Positions 35,101 to 42,933 of a DNA stretch of 64,000 bases are shown here, in pieces. A program made the translations under genes and the position numbers. The DNA is from Phorcus lineatus. Lineage: Eukaryota; Mollusca; Gastropoda; Trochida; Trochidae. The DNA lies in assembly GCA_921293015.1 (NCBI GenBank), contig OV121093.1, forward strand, positions 23,880,622-23,944,621, in the 5' to 3' direction. The first letter of the stretch is position 1, and each line of letters begins with the position of its first letter. The notes beneath the pieces are model-generated. The model was not told where the DNA came from and searched no databases. It saw only the letters and a list, made by a program, of their open reading frames with translations.

Positions 35101-35948
35101 ATAGTTGAGCCAAAATTATTTAAAGACCTGTACTGTCGGGGTTTTTTGTGGAAACGAAATTCAAGGGTATATTTCTGTTTATACAAGTATATTAGACATA
35201 CATGATTTTAACATAACCAATTTGAAACATGGAACTGAGTTCCATGTTGGTTGATTTAGATTTTACAATTACATAAATGAGAGCGCAAACTCGGTAAAAT
35301 AAAACAAGAATGAGCAGTGAAGCCATCCATCGGACAAAACACACCTCAAAGATAATACAAACTTTCGTTCATAAGAAGATTTCACTGAAATGCTCGTTAC
35401 GAGGGATGTACAGCGTTCCTGAGCTACGACAAGCTTGTGATGACGAGAATGTGTATCTTTCTTGAGGTGCAGGAGTATCTAAAGCAGATCGGACAACGAC
35501 GTTCTTCGATTCAAAAACCCTCGTTATCACAAAGAAAGATCAAGACCTAGGTTCCCATGGGAGATAATACCAGCAATATGAGGTCCGCGGTGGCCCCTAG
35601 TGAAAGCCGGAATCTGACTCAGTGCTGACCCTCCCGCTAATTCACATGATGATGCAGTTTCAACGATCTACGACCATCACTATAAAGTCAAGATTTTGTA
35701 TCCTTTTTAATAGCGTTTATACATAATTAGATTAACAGAAACTATGTGTTTTCTAACCCGGGCTATGACAAGCTTTGGACTATAATCTCAGAATCTTCTC
35801 ACAGGTGCTGTTCATCAAGGTGTGCGGGAAGCATGTCCCCAGTGACAAGGAGTTGTATGAGAGGAAGAGACGTAACCATGTCAACAGTGATCTTCCTCTC
35901 AGTCACAGATCCAACAGAACCAGCGTTGCCCCCACCGGGCACATGTGA
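6664..35948 (+). CDS. ADAM10: ADAM10 (Kuzbanian-type) metalloprotease, 5'-partial, ten exons
   Basis: Membrane-anchored zinc metalloprotease of the ADAM10 branch, which in animals sheds ectodomains such as Notch at the cell surface. The visible exons encode, in order, most of the catalytic domain with the zinc motif HEIGHNFG followed across a splice by HD, the Met-turn region NYIMYARAT, a disintegrin-like domain ([17 protein letters not shown]), the cysteine-rich region, the stalk [17 protein letters not shown], one transmembrane helix ([13 protein letters not shown]) and a basic cytoplasmic tail ending PTGHM. Exons: 6664-6923, 7984-8112, 14183-14357, 23489-23645, 25099-25201, 25611-25676, 26387-26511, 27438-27540, 28562-28693, 35805-35948. 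Splice phases agree throughout. Signal peptide and prodomain exons are upstream of the window or unrecognised. The tail is short and lacks the proline-rich stretch of the vertebrate protein. Introns are loaded with mobile elements and minisatellites. Confidence 0.95.
7984..8112 (+). CDS. ADAM10: ADAM10 exon: zinc-binding motif
   Basis: Acceptor GACCAG|ACG, donor GCTCAG|GTACCC. The 43 codons encode [20 protein letters not shown] to [11 protein letters not shown]. The HExGHNxG zinc-ligand motif and catalytic glutamate are intact, and the third zinc histidine is the first codon of the next exon. Confidence 0.95.
8762..9802 (-). mobile_element. Mariner transposase N-terminal fragment with internal tandem expansion
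   Basis: An open frame of 346 codons on the - strand begins [20 protein letters not shown] and continues with a mariner-type helix-turn-helix ([39 protein letters not shown]). A 17-residue unit, [17 protein letters not shown], is then repeated about 15 times in frame, and the normal sequence resumes as [15 protein letters not shown], the start of the second HTH. The catalytic DD34D domain is missing, so the fragment cannot be an active transposase. It lies antisense in an ADAM10 intron. Confidence 0.8.
8819..9583. repeat. 51-bp minisatellite (about 15 copies) inside the mariner fragment
   Basis: The unit TGTAAGCACCGTGTAGTGAA continues CAGCATTAACTTGACCATCA and CTGACCGTGTC. Copies are nearly identical, differing mainly at TGTAAG/TGTAGG and GACCG/GACCC, and the variants occur in runs, as expected from unequal exchange. 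The unit is 17 codons, so several frames remain open on both strands; only the - strand frame matches a known protein. Confidence 0.95.
9927..10084. mobile_element. Possible MITE with CCTCGAGG-type inverted ends
   Basis: The ends TTTACCCTCGAGGA and TCCTACTCGAGGGTA are imperfect inverted repeats about 150 bp apart in an intron. No target duplication was seen, and the call rests on the ends alone. Confidence 0.35.
10717..10779. repeat. 21-bp tandem repeat, three copies
   Basis: GAAACAACTTGTACGTCTCT plus A is repeated three times without interruption, within an ADAM10 intron. Confidence 0.9.
11318..13780. mobile_element. 2.5-kb palindromic DNA element with TTGAAATTTCAA arrays
   Basis: The left end ACGGTGGCATATTAGGGCCA and the right end TGGCCCTAATATGCCACCGT are perfect reverse complements. 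Inside each end lies an array of the palindrome TTGAAATTTCAA. Further in, 11560-11850 is the reverse complement of 13330-13620 (both contain the AATAAACGTTTTTAGTATCT block), and 12490-12560 pairs with 13200-13270. The arms thus exceed 500 bp. The interior has ACAC/CATA microsatellites and no convincing gene. It is probably a non-autonomous terminal-inverted-repeat transposon; GAATTT lies one base off on both flanks as a possible target duplication. Confidence 0.75.
14183..14357 (+). CDS. ADAM10: ADAM10 exon: third zinc ligand and Met-turn
   Basis: The acceptor CGCCAG is followed by [20 protein letters not shown] ending GGCFV, with donor G|GTAAGT (phase 1). It supplies the final zinc histidine and the Met-turn methionine (NYIMYARAT). 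The exon is noticeably GC-rich compared with its flanking introns. Confidence 0.94.
14360..16029. other. ADAM10 intron without recognised features
   Basis: AT-rich DNA following the GC-rich exon at 14183. Open frames here are short and match nothing I recognise, and no inverted repeats or RNA genes were seen. Confidence 0.4.
16030..16274. repeat. 35-bp minisatellite, seven copies
   Basis: The unit AGTATTTGAGATAAGCGATG then GCAGATGGATACAAA is repeated seven times with one or two substitutions per copy. It lies deep in an intron and shows no similarity to a nearby exon edge. Confidence 0.95.
16895..17245. mobile_element. Mollusc SINE-like sequence with CTCACTCAC tail
   Basis: The segment contains CCCGCCGGGGGCTCGGCAAC and two successive tail-like pieces: GAAAGTGGCGTTAAATACGA before a CTCACC run, and GGCTGAAATATTGCCCAAGC followed by GGCGTTAAACAATAACTCAC and further CTCAC repeats. 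This 'GGCGTTAAACAA + CTCACT' ending is one I remember as very common in gastropod genomes. No clean A and B boxes were identified, so the class is tentative. Confidence 0.5.
17576..20590. repeat. Large inverted repeat: two 1305-bp arms, 405-bp spacer
   Basis: The left arm 17576-18880 and right arm 19286-20590 have equal lengths and are near-identical reverse complements, with scattered single differences. Both outer ends carry the motif CAAAAACAAGCAGAGAAGAT, which appears a third time in direct orientation at the spacer's inner edge (about 19244). The spacer (18881-19285) continues the left-arm sequence. No transposase was seen. It could be a foldback element or an inverted duplication of a local unit; it lies in the 9.1-kb ADAM10 intron. 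Confidence 0.88.
20751..21337. repeat. 587-bp direct copy of the inverted repeat's centre
   Basis: 20751-21337 repeats 18589-19175 in direct orientation at a constant offset of 2162 bp, with essentially no visible differences. It ends where GGAACAAGAC, the motif that also bounds the inverted repeat, resumes. About 160 bp of unrelated sequence (20591-20750) separates it from the palindrome. Confidence 0.88.
21340..22614. other. ADAM10 intron, no recognised gene
   Basis: AT-rich sequence. The segment 22030-22280 is locally less AT-rich and open on the - strand for about 80 codons, but I recognise no family and no flanking splice sites stand out. Confidence 0.35.
22615..23175 (-). mobile_element. 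3' fragment of a Tx1/L1-type LINE ORF2
   Basis: Read on the - strand, successive frames encode [20 protein letters not shown], then [20 protein letters not shown], then [20 protein letters not shown] with PGRVHHVF. This is the C-terminal region of L1/Tx1 ORF2 proteins, including the CxFC...H zinc-knuckle-like motif. The reading frame is broken and both ends are truncated, so it is a dead insertion in an ADAM10 intron. It is not an obvious copy of the full-length LINE at 57978-63705, whose equivalent motif is SNLCTFCQCKVETISHLFW. Confidence 0.7.
23489..23645 (+). CDS. ADAM10: ADAM10 exon: disintegrin-like domain
   Basis: Acceptor GTGTACAG, donor TGCAG|GTGCGT. It encodes [20 protein letters not shown] through SVCR. 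The cysteine spacing [14 protein letters not shown] matches the ADAM10 disintegrin domain. The preceding 9.1-kb intron carries the large inverted repeat and the LINE fragment. Confidence 0.93.
23700..25080. other. ADAM10 intron, nothing recognised
   Basis: AT-rich intron between the disintegrin and cysteine-rich exons. The open frame continuing from the exon at 23489 past 23645 is read-through into intron. No repeat structure was seen. Confidence 0.4.
25099..25201 (+). CDS. ADAM10: ADAM10 exon: disintegrin/cysteine-rich boundary
   Basis: The acceptor TATTGCAG precedes 25099. The frame encodes [20 protein letters not shown] ending CLQPAYT. The 3' edge is uncertain: the nearest donor is T|GTACAT at 25201/25202, which preserves phase 0 with the next exon but omits the CNG-containing loop found in other ADAM10 proteins (see findings). 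Confidence 0.8.
25611..25676 (+). CDS. ADAM10: ADAM10 exon: short cysteine-rich exon
   Basis: It encodes [20 protein letters not shown] then NG, ending GGG|GTAGGT at 25676. The start at 25611 (acceptor TCAG) is chosen because it keeps phase 0 with the previous exon. The frame is open further upstream to 25575, so a start a few codons earlier is possible. Confidence 0.75.
26050..26386. repeat. TG-rich minisatellite built from the next exon's 3' splice site
   Basis: About nine copies of a roughly 34-bp unit read TGTGTGTTGTAGACATGTAG followed by CGGAATACT, with a (TG)n stretch in the middle. The array ends exactly at the real acceptor TGTGTGTTATAG|ACTTGTAG with CGG following, and units share the acceptor plus about 11 exon bases with it. 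Confidence 0.85.
26387..26511 (+). CDS. ADAM10: ADAM10 exon: cysteine-rich region
   Basis: The acceptor TTATAG precedes 26387. The exon encodes [20 protein letters not shown] to CCLVDGKCK and ends AA|GTGAGG (phase 2). It aligns with the vertebrate CAGSICEKYGLEECTC region. The upstream minisatellite consists of copies of this acceptor. Confidence 0.88.
26515..27430. other. ADAM10 intron, nothing recognised
   Basis: AT-rich. One open frame near 27125-27380 on the + strand lacks a family match and good splice context. Confidence 0.4.
27438..27540 (+). CDS. ADAM10: ADAM10 exon: membrane-proximal stalk
   Basis: Acceptor GCTGCAG, donor GCGAG|GTAGAT. It encodes [20 protein letters not shown], then [15 protein letters not shown], matching the conserved GSPCNDFRGYCDVFMRC block of ADAM10. 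Confidence 0.94.
27650..28380. repeat. 36-bp minisatellite, about 20 copies
   Basis: The unit GTCCTCCAATACCCCAGTGT then AGTGGACAGGGTAGGT is repeated from about 27650 to 28380, with variants (CCATA/CAATA, GTAGTGG/GTAATGG). Because 36 is divisible by three, long open frames appear on both strands; they are artefacts of the repeat. Each unit contains ACAGG|GTAGGT, a good 5' splice-site consensus on the + strand. It begins about 110 bp after the ADAM10 exon ending at 27540, but its unit is not clearly derived from that exon. Confidence 0.93.
28562..28693 (+). CDS. ADAM10: ADAM10 exon: transmembrane helix
   Basis: Acceptor CTCCTGCAG, donor ACTAATG|GTGAGT. The 44 codons encode [20 protein letters not shown] and then [20 protein letters not shown]. 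The hydrophobic run is a single membrane span. The donor junction (last 15 exon bases plus intron start) is tandemly repeated downstream. Confidence 0.94.
28679..28801. repeat. 42-bp array copying the ADAM10 transmembrane-exon donor (left part)
   Basis: Starting inside the exon, three copies of TTCATCATACTTATGGTGAG-type sequence followed by TGGTGACTAGTGTATCA occur before the LINE insertion. The first copy contains the real exon end (TTCGTCATACTAATG) and donor GTGAGT. Confidence 0.9.
28802..32027 (-). mobile_element. CR1/L2/Rex1-like LINE, full-span but frame-broken
   Basis: Read on the - strand from 32027, successive frames encode an endonuclease ([46 protein letters not shown]), a reverse transcriptase ([72 protein letters not shown]) and a C-terminal region with [11 protein letters not shown]. 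The coding region is split over at least five frames, so it is inactive. The 3' end is a short (TATCTTA)-type tail, typical of CR1/L2-like LINEs. TATCATA flanks both ends as a possible target duplication. It is inserted within the donor-derived array. Confidence 0.85.
32028..32590. repeat. 42-bp array copying the ADAM10 transmembrane-exon donor (right part)
   Basis: About 13 further copies of the unit TCATCATACTTATGGTGAGT then GGTGACTAGTGTATCATCTTCT continue after the LINE. Every unit preserves CTTATG|GTGAGT, matching the real exon end CTAATG|GTGAGT. Subvariants (TCGGCTACTTGATCATACTA) are interspersed in a repeating order. Confidence 0.93.
32600..35800. other. Last ADAM10 intron, mostly unannotated
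   Basis: AT-rich. Short CTGCATCTGCATCTGCATCT runs occur near 33560-33640. Two - strand open frames are noted separately (33071-33382; 34574-34828). Nothing else could be supported. Confidence 0.4.
33071..33382 (-). other. Charged, coiled-coil-like ORF fragment, unknown
   Basis: An open frame of 103 codons contains [20 protein letters not shown] followed by [20 protein letters not shown], rich in Glu and Lys with heptad-like spacing. Comparable charged segments occur near the start of mobile-element polyproteins, including LTR-element fossils. No diagnostic motif is present, so no family is assigned. It sits antisense in the last ADAM10 intron. Confidence 0.3.
35805..35948 (+). CDS. ADAM10: ADAM10 terminal exon: cytoplasmic tail and stop
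   Basis: Acceptor TCTCACAG, stop TGA at 35946-35948. It encodes [20 protein letters not shown], a basic KRRN segment, and a tail ending [14 protein letters not shown] and the terminal GHM parallel the vertebrate FIKIC ... MGHM. The proline-rich SH3-ligand stretch of the vertebrate tail is absent. Confidence 0.92.
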   Translation: MLFIKVCGKHVPSDKELYERKRRNHVNSDLPLSHRSNRTSVAPTGHM

Positions 35949-36139
35949 AACAGCAACAGGAATACAGTACGCCGTAATAAGATGCAAAGTTTAGATGTAG
36001 TGTAATGTATACGTAGCCAGTTTACTGTTCAACGTTTCCTAAGGACCTTGAAGTGTATTATTTATACTATTGTTCAAAATGTAAAGAACATACATTATGG
36101 GCCAGGACTTATTTGAACATCTAACACATTTGATGAACG

Positions 36140-36918
36140 ATGGATTACACTTTTCAGAGAGGGTTCGTTGTCATTATATCTGAATTAATCACCGAGGAAC
36201 AAAAATGCAAATGCAGTTGAAACCAACAAGAGGTCACAACCGATGATTATCGTGCCAATTACGTGTATGAGAGCCTCTTGCACGCACTTACATATCTTCC
36301 CATGCTGCTGTTCCTGGAGACCTGGTTGAACCACACTATTGGATTAAGATCCAGTGAACTAGCAGGCCATTCTATCCGCTCCATTGTATCAATTCGAAGG
36401 TCCTGTTCCACCACCCTTGGTCAATGTGGACGGGCATTTTCATAAGTTAAGGAAAATGTTATGAAGCTGAAGCGGCATTTTCGGAAGTTAAGTCAGATGT
36501 TATGTAGCTGAAGCGTACGCTTTGACGTAGACATCCAGAATCTCATATCCCTGTAACGAGCACCATTCATGGTGTCATTCTCAAGAACATGCAGATAAGT
36601 TTTCCATAACAGTTCTTTCCAACCCATTCCGAGACCAGACTTCCTCTTTACCTTTCATATTCATTAATGTTACCATATGCTTAATGTTGCCCCTGACTTT
36701 TCAAAACTCACCTATCTAACAATTAAGTCGAGACCAAATTTCAACTTATCTGTGAACAACCCAGGCCTACTATGAGCAGACCGATCAACATTCTCAGCAG
36801 CCAACTCTCGGCGTGCATCAGGATGAGTTTCAGTATAGGGGACACTGAATGACCATGTGTGTATGTCACACAGTCCATTCATATTTTCATATGTACATTG
36901 AAATAAACATGATTTCAT
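36140..36918 (-). pseudogene. Decayed Tc1/mariner transposase
   Basis: Reading the - strand from about 36918 in shifting frames gives ELAAENVDRSAHSRPGLFTD then KLKFGL (compare ENVDW...VLFTDESKFCL of Tc1), then LHVLENDTMNGARYRD, and lower down a DNAxPH-like segment followed by remnants of the QWPAxSPDLNPIE block. The order matches the Tc1 catalytic domain. Several frameshifts and stops interrupt it, and no clear terminal inverted repeats were found. It lies in the space after ADAM10's stop codon. Confidence 0.6.
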
Positions 36919-36919
36919 A

Positions 36920-38250
36920 AAAAAAAAAGATCATTATGGTCCTTAGCAAATGTTGAACAGTATATGATTTCCTAACTTTCAACTGATGTCTAGGGTTTTT
37001 TTTCCTTGTATGAATCAATTTCAAGAAAAACTTGTGTTAAATAAATAATGAAAATTATTTTGAGTTTTGCATGGGCTTATATCTGTTTATGAACTTGATC
37101 ATATCTTACCTTGGCCCACTGACGTTGTTGATGGTTCCGTTCTCTGATTACGTAGGGAATCCATAAACAAGAACATTCAGCTAAACTGGATGCATTCTGA
37201 ATATACTAGTCACTTTGAGCATACGTTTTACTTACCTTTAACTTTTATCATAATAAAAACTAAAGCCACACTTTAACAATACAATTTCAATTAATTGTTT
37301 ACTTTTTAAAAACGGATTTTTTTCTAACCATGGCCACTGAACCAAATGACCAAATTGACAGTGGGTTCAATCAGAAGCCTGTGGGACATGTGAAATGTGA
37401 CCTAGAGTAGTTTCATGTGCATGTATTCGAACGGGACGGAAAAATTTAGTTTCAATGGCTATGATGATTTTGTAAATATGTCTGTGTGTATGTACATGGT
37501 ATGTGTTCGTGAACCTATAAGACTCAGGTCACTTATATGTCACTGTACGAGTAACATCATGCACTTATACCTTATTTGATGAATAAATCGACTTCTATTT
37601 TCTTTTTGTATGTAGTTTATCTGAGCTACATCGTCCAAAGGTGGCCAGGTGGAACTTCTTGACGAGTTGGATAGGACGAACCAAGACTTCACCAGATTTC
37701 TATACTTCCGCATGTAAACTAGCCTGTGTCTCCCATTGCCCCTAGCACTAAACAGACTTCACCATAAGCTTGATTTCCAAACGTTTCCTGCAATAGATAA
37801 TCTATAGGGACATTGCACTAAACCATAGTGTATCACTAGGCTTCTCATTCAATAACTGAAAGCTTTATTTCCCGCCGAGACTTGGTGTTACTCAACAATT
37901 GTAATGACTAAAGGAGAGTAAAGTAGGTTGGGAAACAAATTGAGTCATCGTAGACAACTTTCAAACCCAATGAATGTTATTAATTCAATCCAATCACAAG
38001 AGTTCAGCCATGTTGGTGGTCTACCCGTAAAGAAGTTGTAAGGCAGAGTAACCGTATCTACAATATTGTTCCATTTGGTCACGGTACCTGTATAGACGTC
38101 TTCATCTAGAGTCAGTGGAAAACAGTCGAAAAAGGGAAAGACAAACAGAAGTTTGACGCTGTGCCATGCAAAAAGCAAATATTGGTCCCGATGATCTTTA
38201 AAAAACTTCATCTATGGAAACAGCAATGTTGTCAATGCATAGGAAAGTCA
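36920..38250. other. Intergenic AT-rich DNA between ADAM10 and ABHD2
   Basis: The convergent intergenic interval includes any ADAM10 3' untranslated sequence. A - strand open frame at 37945-38211 has no recognised family. Nothing else could be supported. Confidence 0.4.
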
Positions 38251-38254
38251 CTTT

Positions 38255-39355
38255 GTTAACGAGTTCCGTCGAGTGAGAATAAGTCGAGTTACTTCTGTCA
38301 AGTGAGAATGAGTTGAGTTACTTCTGTTGAGTGAGAATGAGTTGAGTTACTTCTGTTTAGTGAGAATGAGTTGAGTTACTTCTGTCAAGGGAGAATAAGT
38401 TGAGTTACTTCTGTCAAGGGAGAATAAGTTGAGTTACTTATGTCAAGTGAAAATAATTTGAGTTACTTCTGTCAAGTGAGAATAAGTTGAGTTACTTCTG
38501 TTCAGTGAGAATGAGTTAAGATACTTCTGTCAAGTGAGAATATTTTGAGTTACTTCTGTCAAGTGAGAATGAGTTGAGTTACTTCTGTCAAGGGAGAATA
38601 AGTTGAGTTACTTCGGTTTAGTGAGAATGAGTTGAGTTACTTCTGTCAAGTGAGAATAAGTTGAGTTACTTCTGTCAAGTGAGAATAAGTTGAGTTACTT
38701 CTGTGGGTTGAGAATGAGTTGAGTTACTTTTGTGGGTTGAGAATGAGTTCAGATACTTCTGTCAAGTGAGAATAATTTGAGTTACTTCTGTTCAGTGAGA
38801 ATAAGTTGAGTTACTTCTGTCAAGTGAGAATAAGTTGAGTTACTTCTGTCAAGTGAGAATAAGTTGAGTTATTTCTGTCAAGTGAGAATAAGTTGAGTTA
38901 CTTCTGTTTAGTGAGAATAAGTTGAGTTACTTCTGTTGAGTGAGAATGAGTTGAGTTACCTCTGTGAGTTGAGAAAAATTTGAGTTACTTCTGTTGAGTG
39001 AGCATAAGTTGAATTACTTCTCTTGAGTGAGAATGAGTTACTTTTGTTGAGTGAGAATGGGTTGAGTTACTTCTGTCGAGTGAGAATAAGTTGAGTTACT
39101 TCTGTCGAGTGAGAAAAATCTGAGTTACTTCTGTTCAGTGAGAATAAGTTGAGTTACTTCTGTCAAGTGAGAATGTATAACTTCTATCGAAAGAGAATGA
39201 GCTGAGTTGCCTCTGTTGAGTGAGAATAATTTGAGTTACTTCTGTTCAGTGAGAATGAGTTGAGTTACCTCTGTGGGTTGAGAATGAGCGTAGTTACTTC
39301 TGTTGAGAATGAATTACTTTTTCCGAGTGAGAATAATTTGAGTTACCACTGTGAG
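38255..39355. repeat. About 29-bp minisatellite, roughly 37 copies
   Basis: The unit GTTGAGTTACTTCTGTCAAG then TGAGAATAA is repeated with substitutions and occasional short units (CTGTTGAG, CTGTTTAG, CTGTGGG variants). It is intergenic, between the convergent ADAM10 and ABHD2 genes. Unit length varies by a base or two, so no long open frame results. Confidence 0.93.
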
Positions 39356-39369
39356 GCAAAAAAAAACTA

Positions 39370-42300
39370 ACAAATTTAACAAAATAAAACTAAAAAATTT
39401 AACAAAATAAAACTAACAATTGACTCACAGGTAACAAATCCGTCACACTGAAAACATAAGAAAAAAATAAAACACTTATCATTCAGCTTTAATTACAGTA
39501 TGTTTTTTCATCAAATAGAATACTTCACATAATCATTCCAAATAACAAAATGCAGAAAAAATAAATATAGCAAAGTAGTACAGCAGTTCTTAAATTTGAT
39601 AAGTAAAGGAAAATATCAACAAAAGTATATACATATATATAAAAATGATGATAACCATCAAAATATGTAATAAATGAAAAGAGAAGTGAGAGGTTTTCCC
39701 CTTGGACCCAAGAATACAAGAATGAAGAGAGACTTGAGGTTTGAACAAACAGAGCTGTGGACTCTTTAGCTCATCTGGTAACAGCATCCATATTTTCTCT
39801 GAATTTGATGAATGACATTTGAAAAAAATAAAGAAGTTCTCATTTGGTCATCAAACTACACATGATTATTGTCTGTTGATATCTCCACACTATTTTAACA
39901 CTTAATGTTCTGAGGAAGAGCTTACAAATGTGTTCTTGGAGTGTGACCTAGCTCTGTAAGCTCTTTAACCTCTGTAACAGACATCAAACATTGTGCAATT
40001 CTAAAATGTACTTATCCCTTAGAGCTTAAGCTTCAAACTCCTAATGAACACTACTAGCAGTTAAAGAGAAGTTCTGACAATAAAGTGCTATGATGGCAAA
40101 CTCCCACATTACTCTCTCCAAACCCCCTCATGGCACACATACACATAGTTGGTTTCTTAAATGGACACCTGTGATTGTCAGTAATGTCACTCATCTAAGA
40201 GGAATTATGCCTTTTTAGTATGCTCCTATTAACAAAATATAACGAGCTTTAGCAATATTATTCAAAGATTCATCAATAAAAAATAATAAACATGAATCTA
40301 TAGTAAATACTGTAAAACAGTATAAAACATTTTTTTTAACAAATCATCACTGAAAAGGAAATGAACAACTACCGTCAAGTAATAAACTATTTCTTAACAA
40401 CTCATCAATGTCAAACAAAAACATCTATGAACACCTCATGAAGCAACAATAATCAGCTCAATCAAGGAATAACCATCAGACCAGCAGCCTGCAGACTAAA
40501 CAAACCTGCAAACATCACCTCACTGTGCACATTTTCATCAGTTGGTATACATATATTATGCACTACTTGCTCATGGCTTCTGTACCAAGATAAGTGGGGA
40601 AGTAACATAACATAAACATTTTATAGTAAATTTCAAAGATAGATTTAAGGATATACGAGTGCAATGGAACAAAAGTTACCTTATTGAACATGCACCCCTA
40701 ATTATTTAAATGTTTGAAGAAATGGTATTTTGCCTGAATTTTTCACTTTTTCTTCAAACATTTAAAAGTCCCTGTATAACCTTACCTTGTACCACATCCT
40801 TAATGAATATGGCAGTTATCATTAAGGCTGTGAAATATACCAGTATAAACCGGGCAATAAAGTATTGCAATATCATTTAGCATTTATCAATTTATCGATC
40901 ACACAATTTCAATTGAATTACATAGCTATGGACTAAAAATAACTTGTTCTGAGGTAAAGTTGCAGGTTGAAGATGCAAGACAATGCACTTGATATTTAAT
41001 AACATCAATTGCAGTGTACTAGAAGTGGCAGTTCCTAGATTTCTTTTGGAGCGTGTCACTCCTTACTCACCTGTTGCTTTTTGGAATTAATAATTCATTA
41101 ATTGTTCATCAGGATTTTCAGATTTTTCTTTAAAGTTTAAAAGGGAATTTATCCTTGGTGCTGTGCTCAGGCTGAATATTAGAGCATAAAAAGTTGAGTC
41201 AATTCAATATTTAGAGGTCATAACACGCCATTTTTCATATCATACCCCATATCAGCCCCAAACCTCCATATCAGCCATATCAGACCGGTCCGCAAATTAT
41301 AGCAATATTATCACAATATGAGAGCTATTAATTGCAAGATATTGCAATACAAAGTTTGGTATGATACCTAGCCCTAGTTAGTGTATGAGATCCAACTGCA
41401 CTCACACCATCAGCCTGCACTCACACAGGTAACTCCACTAAATTCTTACAAAGTTGTGTTGTCATGACTGTTCTAAATGTTGGACGTGGTGGACACTGAA
41501 GCTCAAAGTAGTTCATGTATGAATTCTGATATTGGCTGCATGTTGAGTAATTATTTAGGATATTTTAGTACATATATTTTAATGTAACATCCCTTAAATG
41601 TTCACCTTAATATAAAACATGGCGTTGTTTACGTTTGATATGGCGGGTTATGTGTTATCAACAGTTGACATCAACGGTTGATTTTATCAAATAAGGCAAG
41701 GCTTTAACAACCTTATTTTTAATCAAAATTATTTACATGATTAATAAATTTAAACTTGTTAAATCCTGACAAAACTTCATTTCAAGATACATCATGAGAT
41801 GCAGAAGTTTGACTTCCTAACATTCATTTGGCTTTTTTTTCTTAAGACAATTTTAAATAAGAATACGTAATCTACCAAAACTACAAACTTGAGTGTCCAC
41901 TTAATAATGTTATTCTGAAAATTTTAGCTTCCTATGCTGATGTTGGTTTTGGTTAACCACATTAAGGTTGCACCCCTGCCAAGCCCTTATTTATAGGGGT
42001 GGACAACAAGATATATCTTAATCTCCATAATGCAAAGATGATATTTTCAAAATGTTAGATTCCTATCATTAATATTTTGTGGCAATTACACACAAGAAGA
42101 TCTTAAGGTGGACATCATATTAAAAAATGATGTCAAAAAGATGTTGATCTTATCATTTTTTATTCTTTGAGTGAAATGGTTTCAAAGAAAAAGATTTCTT
42201 AAGATTTTATGGAAAATACCTATCCAACAATATATGAAGGGGGGTCAGTCTTAAAGTTACAAATTCAGATCACCTAGATTTAAGTTACATTCCAAGTGCA

Positions 42301-42775
42301 AGTTTCCAATAGACAAGCCATGCCATATTGCTAAATAAGACTTTCTAACAATTCTGGTCTGATTTTCTATAAAAAAAAGGGTTTTCATAAAATTGGGGAA
42401 AACATTCTAGAAAGTTGTAAAAATGGTCATTGTCAACAATTGTGCAAAGTTTGGTTGATAAACACCTAATAGCTTTTCAGAAATTTGACTGGGCAGAAAT
42501 ATTGCTATACAGCCAGAATAACTTTGGATTGGGAGTCTCAAAAGACAATACCCTTAAGATGTGACTCCTCTCTGATTTAGTTTTTATAAAACAAACCTTA
42601 TGTTATTTGTAAAGATGACCAGTGTTCTCCAGTTTCAATCTCAAGACCTGAAATCAGCCCTCATGAAGGTGTTTTCTGACCCAATATATTATGGTGCATG
42701 GACCAAAATCAAGCTGGGGTTCAACGTTATTATTTCAATTCCAATGTCAAGGGTGGTCAATGAATGCAAAAAGAA
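39370..42775. other. Intergenic / possible ABHD2 3' untranslated region
   Basis: AT-rich DNA immediately downstream of the ABHD2 stop codon on the - strand. Some of it is probably 3' UTR, but no decisive polyadenylation site could be picked among many AT-rich candidates. No coding sequence was recognised. Confidence 0.4.
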
Positions 42776-42933
42776 CTAATTTTGTTTTTCTTCAAACTGA
42801 ACCATCGCATTTGCAAATTCCAAAACAGCTCTGTCAATCCAAGTTTCTAGTTTCGGTGTGAAATATTCTCCTTCAAAAAATCCAAGATGGCCCCCGTGAA
42901 GTGTCTTCACAAATATAGAGTTTTCCTGAGATT
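42776..42933 (-). CDS. ABHD2: ABHD2 terminal exon with catalytic histidine
   Basis: The acceptor ATTTGCAG precedes 42933 and the TAG stop is at 42778-42776. It encodes ESQENSIFVKTLHGGHLGFF and EGEYFTPKLETWIDRAVLEF, ending QFEEKQN. HGGHLGFFEG is the signature of the ABHD1/2/3 group. Confidence 0.94.
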
